A stretch of 64,000 nt of DNA from an uncultured Clostridia bacterium (GTDB lineage Bacteria > Bacillota > Clostridia > Christensenellales > DTU072). The translations under genes and the position numbers were made by a program. The notes beneath the pieces are model-generated. The model made no database searches. It had not been told where the DNA came from and saw only the letters and a program-made list of their open reading frames with translations. The stretch covers positions 39,833-103,832 of the forward strand of contig CALVYG010000002.1 in assembly GCA_944372095.1 (NCBI GenBank), written 5' to 3'. Positions 1 through 9,284 of the stretch are shown here, in pieces (position 1 is the stretch's first letter; each line of letters begins with the position of its first letter).

Positions 1-3000
1 TGTTATTTCTTTCATACTCGGCGTTACGGCATACGTTCCCGCAACTATCCCTCCGTTTACGTACAACGCAAACTTGTCTTTATACTTCTCTTTCATACTT
101 ATGTATCCCGTCTCTCCGACAAGATATATCGTTTCTCCGTCTGACGAAAATGTCAGATTCTGCGTATCGAGAAGTTTCGGACTTACCTCGATTGTTTCCT
201 CTTCGGCGGTTTGTTCTCCGTATACGACGTCCATATTCAAGGTATAAACCGTTTCCGTTCCGTAACGTATCTCTATAACTTCTTTCGCCGTTCTGCTAAG
301 CGTCGCTTTCGATACGAGCATTCCGTTGAAATAAAGCGACACGCTGTCCGCTACTTCCGGAAATCCGCTTTTATCGAGCGTTATTTCCATCGGCTCTTTG
401 AGATAAACTTTTTCATTCTCGTCAACGGTATAATTCTGATGACTGAATTTAAGCGCGGTGGAAGTTATTTCGTACAGCGTTATGTTTTTCGTGAACGACA
501 CCGAATTATAATTCCTCGTATCGTCAGGGGTAAACACTACGCTTATCAAATTCCTTCCTCTCGTTACTTTCGACGAACCGTTAAACGTAAACGTTCCCGG
601 TATGTTCTGTATATTCTGATTAAGATACGCTTTTGCGTTAAGAGCGGAAACCGTAAGGGTATATTCGCCCGTGAATACTCCGTAATCGGCAGGACAATCT
701 ATTACGGGCGTGGCTTTAAGTATGGTAAGCGTTGCGGTAAGCCCTTCCGTTCTTCCCGTCGGATATATCACTCTTGCGCTCACGTCGTATCTTCCGACTT
801 CCGTCTGAACGTTGTTATAATATTCTATCACGACGCCTTCTTCTACGTCGCTTATTTCGATTTTCCTTTCGCTTCCGTTATATATGTATGCCAGACTCGG
901 CAGAACGTATTTTTTATAACCTTTTACCACCGTATATGTTCCCGGCGCAATATTTTCCTGCGCTATCGTATAATCGGAAAAAGTAAACGTGCCGCTTACC
1001 TTATACGTTCCGCCGACGGCGGCGGTAAGCGGATTGTACGAAGAAACCGCCTTGAAAGAGTATCCGCTTAATTCGTACGGATTTTTCCCTGCGTCATCCC
1101 CTCTCAGTCCGCTTATCGTAATTTGCGGCGACGGCAGATTTTCATACTGCATAACTTCTCCGTCAAGTATAACTATTGACGTAAGGGCGGCTTTCGTGAC
1201 GGTCACGGTCAGCGTTGCCGCTCCTCCCTGTATCTCGTAATACTGCGCGTTCGTTAGCGTAAGCGTAACGGTATAATTCCCCGCGCCTTTAAGCTCTGCA
1301 ATATTCCCGTCCCGCGTTATTTTCGTAACCGCGTTCACCGACGATTCGTTTTCTCCCGCGGCAAATCCGTCAAAACGGTATCCTATTCTCGAAGACTGTT
1401 CTTTCCCAGCATACGTAAAAGAAACGCTGTTTGTCTGAACGTCTTTCCCGTCAAATGTCCATTTTACGTTCAATATCCGCTTCGTTACGCTAACTATAAA
1501 CGGCTCGCTCAGCGTAAAACGGTAATTTTTCGGCTGCACTATCAGAGAATCGCTTACGGTATATTCTCCTATCGGAAAATACGCCGTTCCCGTCGGTAAA
1601 TCTTTTTCCCCCAACCTGAACGTGAAATTTATATAACTTTCGGTTTCTTCTATAAAATAGTTAATAACATCGATTTCGTTGGTTTTTACGTTAATTTCCG
1701 TTCCGTCGGAAAAATACTGACCTTGCGTTCCGTATTCGAAAGCAATATCTTTTTGCATTAACGTAACCGACAAGGGTTCAACGGTTATCGAAAACGTATC
1801 GGAAATAAGCGTATAATCGGAATTAAGGCTCACCGCCTTGACCGTATATTGCCCTGCTTCCGCCACCGAACTGAACTGCGCTCCGTTTTTATCGGTATAA
1901 GAGAATTTCAGTTCTTCAAACGTAAGAAATCCCGTTATTTCTCCGTCGTAAGATATCGTCACTTGCGGAACGACGGTTTTCCCCGAATAAACGTAGGTTC
2001 CCTCAATCCCGAGAACGGCAGGCAATTTCTCGATAACCACGGAAGCGGAAGCTCTCGCGTCCGCAAGGTTTCCGTTGCCGTAAAATTCAGCCGCAACCGT
2101 GTAATTCCCTGAATGTACTATCTCGCTTACCCGCGTATTCCCCTGCATAAAGTAAATCTTTATTTCGCTTCCTTCGGGTATATTTGTCGTGGTATAAAGG
2201 TAATTTTCCGCGGTGGCATGATTCGTTCCGTCAAAAGTAAAGACATACTCGCTCTTTTCAAAAGTTATCGACGTTTTCACGAGCGTGACGGTTACTTTTT
2301 TCGTATATACGGTTTCGACGTATTTCGTTGCGTCGTCGCCTTGCGGCGTTACGGTGGCGGTTACGATATATTCGCCTACTTCCACTATTCCGTTCTCTGT
2401 CTCGACGTTTTCCGAATTTTTTATGACATAGCCGATAATTACGTCCATACCGGCAAACGCGTCTGCGGAAAATTCGGTATCGACTTTACTGCCGTCGTAT
2501 TCGGTAACGAGAGGCGTTTCGTAATTTTCTCTCGGATACACGGACGTAAGAGACGCTTTTTCTATCGTGAGAACGCCTTTTTTATAAACGGTGAAAGTAT
2601 AGTTATCCGCTTCCCCCGTAACGGTTATTCCTACCCGATAATCCCCCGGCACAAGGTCGGCTGCGCCTTCTTCGAGCGTTAAATCGAAAGTGACGTTCTG
2701 CGTAATGAGATTATAATCGTCCCCTTCGTAAGGGTCGGTATGGGTATACGAAAAATCTTTCGTATCGAATACATACCCGTAATACTTCACGGCGTCAGAT
2801 ACGCTCAGGTTTATAACGGCTTTATTTATTTTTAACTCCGCCTCGGATGTAAACGTAACGTAATTCTTATGCGTAACCGTTACTTTTACCGTATACGTTC
2901 CCGCGTCGGTATGCGCGTTGTTTTCATAAACGACGGCAGCCCCCTGCGGCGCGTTTTCGACGGCAAGACTCTTTTCCGTTTTATCGTACGTGAATTCTCC

Positions 3001-6000
3001 GTCCGAAAATACACATCCCGATTCGGCAGGCTCTACCGTAATCGCTCCTTCCGTCACGGTAAAATAATAATTCTTCGTTCCTGTAAGGGTGTAAGTCAAA
3101 CCGTATTCCCCGACGTCGTTTCCCGCAACGTATGCGGTCGAAAAATAATCGGTAAAAACATATCCGCTTTCTTCTATTACCTCTTTTACCGTTTTATTTT
3201 TGTCATCTCCCGGCATTCCGTCCTCTCCTACCGTTCCGTCCTCTCCTATCGTTCCGATTACGGTAAGCTGCGCCTCGGTAAATTCCGATACGTCAACCGC
3301 GTCGCCGTAAGTAACGGATATATCCCCTACGGTCAGTTGAAGTCCGATTCTTTCTACCGTTATTTTTCTCGTCATCGTAAGGGTATTGTAGTTAAGCGAA
3401 TCCGCCGCCATAACCGTCTGAATATATTCGCCGCAGTCTTTTACAACCGTTTCCGTATTATTCAGCGTCGTGACGTAAGATACCTTGAACCCGGCGGCTG
3501 TCAGGTCAGTTTCATTACTCGGCGCAGGTTCGTCCGTTATTTCCTTTCCGGTATAACTATGCGTTGCATCGCCGAAAGGGTTGCCGGGAGAGAATTCAAT
3601 TCCTCCGCTGTAATCGGCTTTTATGACGGTAATCGTTTCGGGCCCGAAATCTTCGGTAAAATAGTTATCTCCGTAAACCCTTACGGTAACTTTATATTCG
3701 CCGGCATTGAGAACTTTGAGGCCGCCTGTGGCCTTCAACGGCTCGCCGTTATAAGTCCAGTAAAATTCCGCGCTTATTCCGTCTGTTAATTCGCATAAAT
3801 CTCTTTCTATTGTACTCGTCGGAATGCCTTCGGAATTATATTCGAGCTTTGCGTACCCTATTTCCGACGGTTTATAAACGGTTACGTATCCGACAGGCGA
3901 AATACGGTACCGCCCGTCTTTAACTCTTATTACGGGAGATTCCTCGTCCTCTCCCGCGGGATACCCGAAAACGCCGTCGGTATCAAACCCGTTTGCTTTA
4001 AGCGTTTCGTTATCGCTTCCCGTTCCCGTTTTTCCGTTGCCGTCAACGAATTTTCCGTCCGTGTATCCGTTCTCAGTTTTTTCCCTGCCTATTACCGAAT
4101 ACGTTATACTGCCGCTTCCGCTCGCAAAAAATTCAGTTGCTTCTCCTGTCGAAGAACAGTTGTTTATATTTCCGTTATTTTCATTACAGAAAGCGTTTTG
4201 AGCTTTCAAACCGTTATGACAGCGTTCCAAAGTTCCGTCAAGCGTTCCGGTCAATCCAGAAGTAAAAACGGAAGTAACGTTTTCTGCCTTCGGCGCAGTC
4301 AGCACCGTTACGTTTTTTACGCTTCCCGATACCGAAGAACACAATCCGTAAGAAAAATCGGTAACGTTTTTGTCTTCGGTAACGCTTTTGTCTTTCGGCG
4401 AAAGTAAAAGCGTAAGATTTCTTATCTCTCCCGTAACCTTCCCCAGCGGTGCGGAATAAGCGTTTACGAGTTTATTTCCGAGAAAATCGATAACGAGTTT
4501 AATCTCCGTGTTTTCAACGTTCAGCGTTTTATTTCCCGACTTGGGACCGTTTACAATAATATCGCTTACGACCACGGCGTACTTTTCTGCCGCGTTTTTT
4601 TCTTCGTCGGTAATAACGCCGACAAGGGTAGCCGCGTCGGTAATAACGTACGGATTATATGCGGTGCCGTCGCCCTCGGGCGCAGCGGAAACAACAGAAA
4701 CGATTTCGTCTGATTGATTGAATCCATCATTGAAATTTTCATCTTCGTAGCTTGCAAAATAAGAATAATCTCCTGTGATATTCCCCCCCGCGCACGGGTC
4801 GCCGTCCGCCAGAGCGAAAACGTATTCTCCGCCGTTTACCGTTCCTTTTACCGTTCCGAACGAATATTCTTTAATTGCGGCAACGGTCCCGTTGCAGAAA
4901 ATATCGTTTCCGAGTTTTGCGACGAACCCCGTCGCGCTTTCGCTTGTCGAAACGACAAATGTCAGCTTATTTACGTCGTTCATATCGGAAAGTATGATTT
5001 CTCCCGTATCCACGTCAAACCCGAATAAAGATTTTTGGTAAGGGAATCCGTCCGTAGGCTTAACGAAATCGTTCAATACCGAATAATCGGTTCCCTGTGT
5101 TCCGTCGGTTCCGTAGACGGTACTTACTTCCGTAACGGTTTCTTCAAAAGAAGTATAGATATAAGAATCTTTAATTGTAAGCCTGTTTTCTGAATCTATC
5201 GCAATATTGCCCGAAATCTCGATAACCGCACTGCTTCCGCTTACGGGAATCGGATATTCCGAAGCGTCGGGAATTATCACTTCTCCCGAACCTCCTGTTC
5301 CGCTGCCCGTGCCTGTATCACTGCCCGTGCCCGTTTCACCATCCGTGCCTGTCTCACTGCCCGAACCTGTTGCGGGCGGAATTACTGTCACGCCCGCAAT
5401 CGAAACGCCGAACGGATAAAGTTTTACTTGCGTTCCCGATTGCGTTTGCACTTTCCCGACAAATCCGCTGTTTATAATCGAAGCGCCGGTATTTTGCGTA
5501 TATGCGAATATTCCGAAATTCGTTCTCTCCGACGGAATCGTCATCGTTCCCGAAACAAAACACGAATCTATTGTTCCTCTGTTACTGTAAGTAAAAGCCG
5601 CGTAACCGTTTATATCGAGAAAAGACACGATGTCCGAAAGAGTGCCGTAATTATTTTTAACCACTCCGTAATTTCCGCCGTTTCCGTAAAGCGTAATATC
5701 GGACAGCGTTCCGTAATTGAAATCCGCAATCGCGCTTCCCGAAACGACGTTCACTCCGGTTAACGTAAATCCCCCCGCCTTACCGTTTTCTCTCAACTCT
5801 CCGAAAAGCGCGGAAGTAAGACCTTTAATCTTAAAGCCGTTGCCTATGAACGTGCCGTTAAAATAAGAAAACACCGTCCCCTGCGGCGCGGTAACGTCGG
5901 AAAGAAGCAGGACCGTTTTACCCGAAAAATCGTTTGCCGAAGAAGACAGCGCGCCGAGAGCGGCAAGGTCGGAAGACGTGCGTATTTCGAAACAACCGGC

Positions 6001-6141
6001 ATTGTAATCGACGGCAGCCGACACCGTCGTGTCGGAAGAATTGTCTTTCACGCACGAAAAAACAACCGCCAAAGCAGTAAACACGATTATAAAAAAGAAT
6101 ATTATCGCAATCTGCGCCTTTGTTTTTCTTACGTTGTACAC
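1..6141 (-). CDS. Giant surface lipoprotein with GLUG-like region and MBG/Ig-like repeats (C-terminus outside window)
   Basis: One open minus-strand frame runs from a GTG at 6141 to the left edge (about 2,047 codons) without a stop, so the 3' end lies outside the window. AGAGGAG lies 5-11 nt upstream of the GTG. Residues 1-29 are a basic start, a hydrophobic core and a lipobox-like VFSC, so the product is probably exported and lipid-anchored. Residues about 30-270 and 450-680 resemble GLUG/beta-helix segments (for example GTAYNPYVITDAATL). A Gly/Ser/Thr/Asp linker is encoded by tandem 18-bp units near 5290-5370. From about residue 800 on, a module of roughly 90 residues recurs about 13 times. 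Each ends in a G-x-Y-x-V signature (AGEYKV, CGEYIQ, VGEYGL, AGTYTV, PGDYRV, SGNYTV, AGQYTV, IGEYTV), typical of MBG/YDG-type Ig-like domains. A role in adhesion or as a surface stalk is inferred; no catalytic motif was seen. Confidence 0.85.
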   Translation of the reverse strand, partial: MYNVRKTKAQIAIIFFFIIVFTALAVVFSCVKDNSSDTTVSAAVDYNAGCFEIRTSSDLAALGALSSSANDFSGKTVLLLSDVTAPQGTVFSYFNGTFIGNGFKIKGLTSALFGELRENGKAGGFTLTGVNVVSGSAIADFNYGTLSDITLYGNGGNYGVVKNNYGTLSDIVSFLDINGYAAFTYSNRGTIDSCFVSGTMTIPSERTNFGIFAYTQNTGASIINSGFVGKVQTQSGTQVKLYPFGVSIAGVTVIPPATGSGSETGTDGETGTGSDTGTGSGTGGSGEVIIPDASEYPIPVSGSSAVIEISGNIAIDSENRLTIKDSYIYTSFEETVTEVSTVYGTDGTQGTDYSVLNDFVKPTDGFPYQKSLFGFDVDTGEIILSDMNDVNKLTFVVSTSESATGFVAKLGNDIFCNGTVAAIKEYSFGTVKGTVNGGEYVFALADGDPCAGGNITGDYSYFASYEDENFNDGFNQSDEIVSVVSAAPEGDGTAYNPYVITDAATLVGVITDEEKNAAEKYAVVVSDIIVNGPKSGNKTLNVENTEIKLVIDFLGNKLVNAYSAPLGKVTGEIRNLTLLLSPKDKSVTEDKNVTDFSYGLCSSVSGSVKNVTVLTAPKAENVTSVFTSGLTGTLDGTLERCHNGLKAQNAFCNENNGNINNCSSTGEATEFFASGSGSITYSVIGREKTENGYTDGKFVDGNGKTGTGSDNETLKANGFDTDGVFGYPAGEDEESPVIRVKDGRYRISPVGYVTVYKPSEIGYAKLEYNSEGIPTSTIERDLCELTDGISAEFYWTYNGEPLKATGGLKVLNAGEYKVTVRVYGDNYFTEDFGPETITVIKADYSGGIEFSPGNPFGDATHSYTGKEITDEPAPSNETDLTAAGFKVSYVTTLNNTETVVKDCGEYIQTVMAADSLNYNTLTMTRKITVERIGLQLTVGDISVTYGDAVDVSEFTEAQLTVIGTIGEDGTVGEDGMPGDDKNKTVKEVIEESGYVFTDYFSTAYVAGNDVGEYGLTYTLTGTKNYYFTVTEGAITVEPAESGCVFSDGEFTYDKTEKSLAVENAPQGAAVVYENNAHTDAGTYTVKVTVTHKNYVTFTSEAELKINKAVINLSVSDAVKYYGYVFDTKDFSYTHTDPYEGDDYNLITQNVTFDLTLEEGAADLVPGDYRVGITVTGEADNYTFTVYKKGVLTIEKASLTSVYPRENYETPLVTEYDGSKVDTEFSADAFAGMDVIIGYVIKNSENVETENGIVEVGEYIVTATVTPQGDDATKYVETVYTKKVTVTLVKTSITFEKSEYVFTFDGTNHATAENYLYTTTNIPEGSEIKIYFMQGNTRVSEIVHSGNYTVAAEFYGNGNLADARASASVVIEKLPAVLGIEGTYVYSGKTVVPQVTISYDGEITGFLTFEELKFSYTDKNGAQFSSVAEAGQYTVKAVSLNSDYTLISDTFSITVEPLSVTLMQKDIAFEYGTQGQYFSDGTEINVKTNEIDVINYFIEETESYINFTFRLGEKDLPTGTAYFPIGEYTVSDSLIVQPKNYRFTLSEPFIVSVTKRILNVKWTFDGKDVQTNSVSFTYAGKEQSSRIGYRFDGFAAGENESSVNAVTKITRDGNIAELKGAGNYTVTLTLTNAQYYEIQGGAATLTVTVTKAALTSIVILDGEVMQYENLPSPQITISGLRGDDAGKNPYELSGYSFKAVSSYNPLTAAVGGTYKVSGTFTFSDYTIAQENIAPGTYTVVKGYKKYVLPSLAYIYNGSERKIEISDVEEGVVIEYYNNVQTEVGRYDVSARVIYPTGRTEGLTATLTILKATPVIDCPADYGVFTGEYTLTVSALNAKAYLNQNIQNIPGTFTFNGSSKVTRGRNLISVVFTPDDTRNYNSVSFTKNITLYEITSTALKFSHQNYTVDENEKVYLKEPMEITLDKSGFPEVADSVSLYFNGMLVSKATLSRTAKEVIEIRYGTETVYTLNMDVVYGEQTAEEETIEVSPKLLDTQNLTFSSDGETIYLVGETGYISMKEKYKDKFALYVNGGIVAGTYAVTPSMKEIT

Positions 6142-6179
6142 GCACGCTCCTCTAATTACGGTTATTATATTATAGCAGT

Positions 6180-6209
6180 ATTATAACACACCCACGCGCG
6201 CATTTGCAA
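6180..6209 (-). promoter_or_regulatory. Sigma-70 type promoter of the giant surface protein gene
   Basis: On the minus strand TTGCAA (6204-6209) is followed after 18 nt by TATAAT (6180-6185). This leaves a leader of about 30 nt carrying the AGAGGAG ribosome-binding site. A second TATAAT-like stretch lies a few bases downstream. The gene therefore probably has its own transcript, separate from the flippase-like gene upstream. Confidence 0.7.
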
Positions 6210-6307
6210 CACCCGCCGACAATTTACCGCATTGCGTTAAGAATACTTTAAGAGGTTTTACCAAAACACGAACCGAAAAAAATAAATATGGAAAATTTTA
6301 ATAAAAA

Positions 6308-7612
6308 CTACGATTCCTTTTTAATTTTAATAATCGCTTTTACCGACCCTGCCGTCTGCATTATAAACCCGATAAACACGGGAATATAAAAAACCGCTAT
6401 ACGCCAGAACAGCACCGCCCAGAAAAGCAGTCCGCCCTCGATATGCGAAGCGAATATGGCGTAAAAACTGAGTTCCGCAATCCCCGCTCCGCCGGGAGTG
6501 GGCGCGAAACTCGAAGCGTAATTTACAAACAGACACAGCACAAGGGTTTCCCAATACTGCACGTCGGGCACCCCTAACGCCTTCATTACAAAATACGGAA
6601 CGGAATTGTTTATAAACATCTCCGCCAGGGCGCAGATTGCGAGAACGATTATGACGCCCTTGTTTACGCTGAGATATTTTACCCCCGAAAGAAACTGTTC
6701 CACGCTTTCGTGAACTTTCGTCGCCGCTTTTTCACGGTTTTTGACGATTTTTATTTTATGCAAAAAACCTATAACGCCGTCGGAAATTTTTCTGCCTATT
6801 TTCGGTCTGAATGCGCATATAAGCATAAATACCGGTACGACCAATCCTCCGAGTACGCTTACGATTGCGGCAATCATAACGTAAATGTTCGTCACTATTC
6901 CGCTTGACGCGAGTATAGCGATAACGGCTATCGCAACCGAAAAAAATCTTATTATGTGCCTGCTCATCGTCACTGCGCAGCTGTCGCCGGAATTTAACCC
7001 TGCTTTGTGCAGATACAACACCTGAAACGGTTCCCCTCCCGTTGCCCACGGCGTTACTCTGTCGAAATACCGTCCGAGGAACGATACCGATACGCACGTC
7101 GAAAGAGAACAGCCCGTTTTCAGTTTTGAAGTGAGAACTCTGAAAGCAATTATGTCCGTAAGCACGATTATAAAAAAAGACACGAACGCAAGAAACGTAT
7201 ACAATGGATTCTGCCCCAAAAGAATAAACGCTTCTTTCCCCGATACAGGGTCTCCCGACCTGTCTTCGAACAGAATCATCGCAAGTATTACCGCCGCGCT
7301 TATTCCGACAAACAGAATGTACCCTAGTATTTTGTTTCTCGTTTTTTTCTTCTTCTCTTTTTCGGTTAAAACTTTCTCTCCGCCTTTATCCGTCGGATTG
7401 TCCGTTTCCTTTACGTCGGTATTCTCTACGGCCGTATTTCCGCCGTCGCCGTCAATATTCCTGCCCTCTCCGCCGCTTTCCGCGTAAGAAAAAACGTCGC
7501 TTTTCACGGCGTCTGTTTTTTCACTGCGCAACCCTTCCTCCGACGTTATTTCTTCTCCGACGGATTTTACGGCCTCTTCTGTTTCCTTTTCGCGGATTTC
7601 TTTTTCGGACAT
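6308..7612 (-). CDS. Flippase-like (lysylphosphatidylglycerol synthase TM region family) membrane protein
   Basis: A 434-residue integral membrane protein resembling the UPF0104/MprF transmembrane-domain family, which is linked to lipid flipping. The first ~100 residues are hydrophilic and rich in Glu, Lys and Asp, presumably cytoplasmic, and about eight hydrophobic segments follow. Recognisable family elements are RYFDRVTPWATGGEPFQ near the middle and APTPGGAGIAELSF towards the end; the PxPGG/E pattern is typical. An in-frame start 12 codons further up (7648) exists. I prefer ATG 7612 because a full promoter ends 7 nt before it and would not transcribe the upstream start. There is no Shine-Dalgarno sequence, so a leaderless mRNA is likely. 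The lipid substrate cannot be told from sequence. Confidence 0.82.
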   Translation of the reverse strand: MSEKEIREKETEEAVKSVGEEITSEEGLRSEKTDAVKSDVFSYAESGGEGRNIDGDGGNTAVENTDVKETDNPTDKGGEKVLTEKEKKKKTRNKILGYILFVGISAAVILAMILFEDRSGDPVSGKEAFILLGQNPLYTFLAFVSFFIIVLTDIIAFRVLTSKLKTGCSLSTCVSVSFLGRYFDRVTPWATGGEPFQVLYLHKAGLNSGDSCAVTMSRHIIRFFSVAIAVIAILASSGIVTNIYVMIAAIVSVLGGLVVPVFMLICAFRPKIGRKISDGVIGFLHKIKIVKNREKAATKVHESVEQFLSGVKYLSVNKGVIIVLAICALAEMFINNSVPYFVMKALGVPDVQYWETLVLCLFVNYASSFAPTPGGAGIAELSFYAIFASHIEGGLLFWAVLFWRIAVFYIPVFIGFIMQTAGSVKAIIKIKKES

Positions 7613-7619
7613 AAAAGAA

Positions 7620-7648
7620 ATTATAAACAAAAAATTTTTTTTTAGCAA
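7620..7648 (-). promoter_or_regulatory. Leaderless-type promoter of the flippase-like gene
   Basis: TTGCTA (7643-7648), 17-nt spacer, TATAAT (7620-7625), then TTCTTTT (7 nt) and ATG at 7612. Transcription normally starts 6-8 nt after the -10 box, so the mRNA would begin at or next to the A of the ATG. The layout is almost identical to the promoter at 10380-10408. Confidence 0.65.
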
Positions 7649-7733
7649 GTTTTTTTATTCGCCTGCCCTTTTTCCCTCCCCGTCCGATAAATTTATAAAC
7701 GAATAAATACGGTTCGTAAATCCGAATAAAAAA

Positions 7734-9284
7734 CTATCCCTCCGCGCCTGCGAGAACTCCGCGTATACCGTCTGCCGCCGCGCTCGTTATTCCGCCCGCA
7801 TACCCCGCTCCCTCGCCGAGAGGATAAAGTCCTTCCGTACTCGACATACATTTTTCGTCGCGAAGTATTCTTACGGGTGAACTGCTCCTTGCCTCTATCG
7901 CCGTAAGCACCGCCTGCGGCGAATCGAAATTTTTAAGCGCTTTTCCGATTAACGGTATTCCTTTCCTCAGCCCTCTCACAACTTTATCCGGCAGACATTC
8001 TTCCAGATTCCCCTTAATAAATCTCGTCCCCACGCTCGGCAGAACGCTTCCGAAATTCCCCCCTGTTTTTCCTCCGTTTGCGAAATCCCCGTACGTCTGT
8101 ACCACAGGCTTATACGAATTGCCGAATGCGAAAACTTTTCTTTCGTATTCGCGCTGATACTCCACGCCTGCAAGCGGATGGTCGCTTTGCCAATCCTTTT
8201 CCCCCACGTTTATAAGCAGTGCCGAATTTGAATTTTTACCGTTCCGCGAATGAAAACTCATTCCGTTCACGCACACGCCTCCGCTTTCGGACGACGCGTT
8301 AATCACTTTCCCTCCCGGACACATACAGAACGTGTAAAGCTTTCCTTCCTCCCCTACGTTTACCGCCGCTTTATAATCCGCCGCAGGCAGCACAGGGCTT
8401 GCCGCGCCGTATTGAGAACGGTTTATTTCGTCACTCAAATGTTCGATACGGACTCCCATACTGAATTCTTTCGATACCATTTTTATCGATTTATTAAACA
8501 GCATTTCAAATGTGTCCCTCGCGGAATGTCCTATTGCGAGGTATATTCTGTCGCACGGGATTCTGCCTTTATCGGTAATTGCCGCATTTACTTTTCCGCA
8601 GACCGTTTCTATATCGGTAAGCTTTGTGCGGAAGCGGAATTCTCCGCCGTAAGAGATAATCTTTTTTCTGAGATTTTTTACTACCTCCGCGAGTTTATCC
8701 GTTCCTATATGAGGTTTCGCCTCGTATGCCGTTTCCTCCGGCGCGCCGCATTGAACAAACTCGTTTATTACCGCTCTGACGTATTCGTTGTTTACCCCCG
8801 TATTGAGTTTTCCGTCGCTGAACGTTCCCGCTCCGCCCTCTCCGAACTGCACGTTGCTTTCGGTATCGAGTATAAGGTTCTTTTCGAAAATTTCCGTTTT
8901 CCTTATCCTTTCGTCCACGTCGTCGCCGCGCTCGATGACTATCGGGTTTGTTTTTAGGTATGCAAGCGTGAGGGCGGCGAAAAGTCCGCACGGCCCGCTT
9001 CCGACCACTACCGGACGGCATACGAGTTTTTTACCTTCGGTCATACGCTCAACCGTCGGTATGTTCATTTGATAATATGATACTTCTTTATTTATGTACC
9101 TATGTTCGTTCTTCGTTTCGACCGCTACTTTATAAACGTATGAAATTCTGTCCTTTCTTCTTGCGTCCAGGCTTTTTCTCAGAATAACGCATTTGTCCAC
9201 TTCGGTTAATCCGAGTTTCCCGGCGGCAAGAACGGGCAGGGGCGTTTTATCGTACACCGATACCGTCAGATTAAACGTCAGCAT
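7734..9284 (-). CDS. NAD(P)/FAD-dependent oxidoreductase (COG2509-like)
   Basis: A 516-residue flavoprotein. After an N-terminal ~75-residue domain comes the dinucleotide-binding motif VVGSGPCGLFAAL and then ERGDDVDERI. Later family-typical segments are NVQFGEGGAGTFSDGKLNTG, IGHSARDTFEML, GVRIEHL and a C-terminal GEGAGYAGGITSAAADG. These fit the uncharacterised FAD-dependent dehydrogenase group COG2509, whose substrate is unknown. The start is ATG 9284, preceded by GGGAG; an in-frame upstream start at 9344 lacks support. The ATG overlaps the end of the preceding FAD gene by 7 nt, so the two are probably translationally coupled. No terminator is obvious before the next gene. Confidence 0.85.
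   Translation of the reverse strand: MLTFNLTVSVYDKTPLPVLAAGKLGLTEVDKCVILRKSLDARRKDRISYVYKVAVETKNEHRYINKEVSYYQMNIPTVERMTEGKKLVCRPVVVGSGPCGLFAALTLAYLKTNPIVIERGDDVDERIRKTEIFEKNLILDTESNVQFGEGGAGTFSDGKLNTGVNNEYVRAVINEFVQCGAPEETAYEAKPHIGTDKLAEVVKNLRKKIISYGGEFRFRTKLTDIETVCGKVNAAITDKGRIPCDRIYLAIGHSARDTFEMLFNKSIKMVSKEFSMGVRIEHLSDEINRSQYGAASPVLPAADYKAAVNVGEEGKLYTFCMCPGGKVINASSESGGVCVNGMSFHSRNGKNSNSALLINVGEKDWQSDHPLAGVEYQREYERKVFAFGNSYKPVVQTYGDFANGGKTGGNFGSVLPSVGTRFIKGNLEECLPDKVVRGLRKGIPLIGKALKNFDSPQAVLTAIEARSSSPVRILRDEKCMSSTEGLYPLGEGAGYAGGITSAAADGIRGVLAGAEG

Noticed and set aside
211..5763. Several plus-strand frames of 60-300 codons opposite the giant surface protein
   Set aside because: They are shadows of the minus-strand coding frame: Arg/Tyr/Phe-rich, without ribosome-binding sites, and mutually overlapping.
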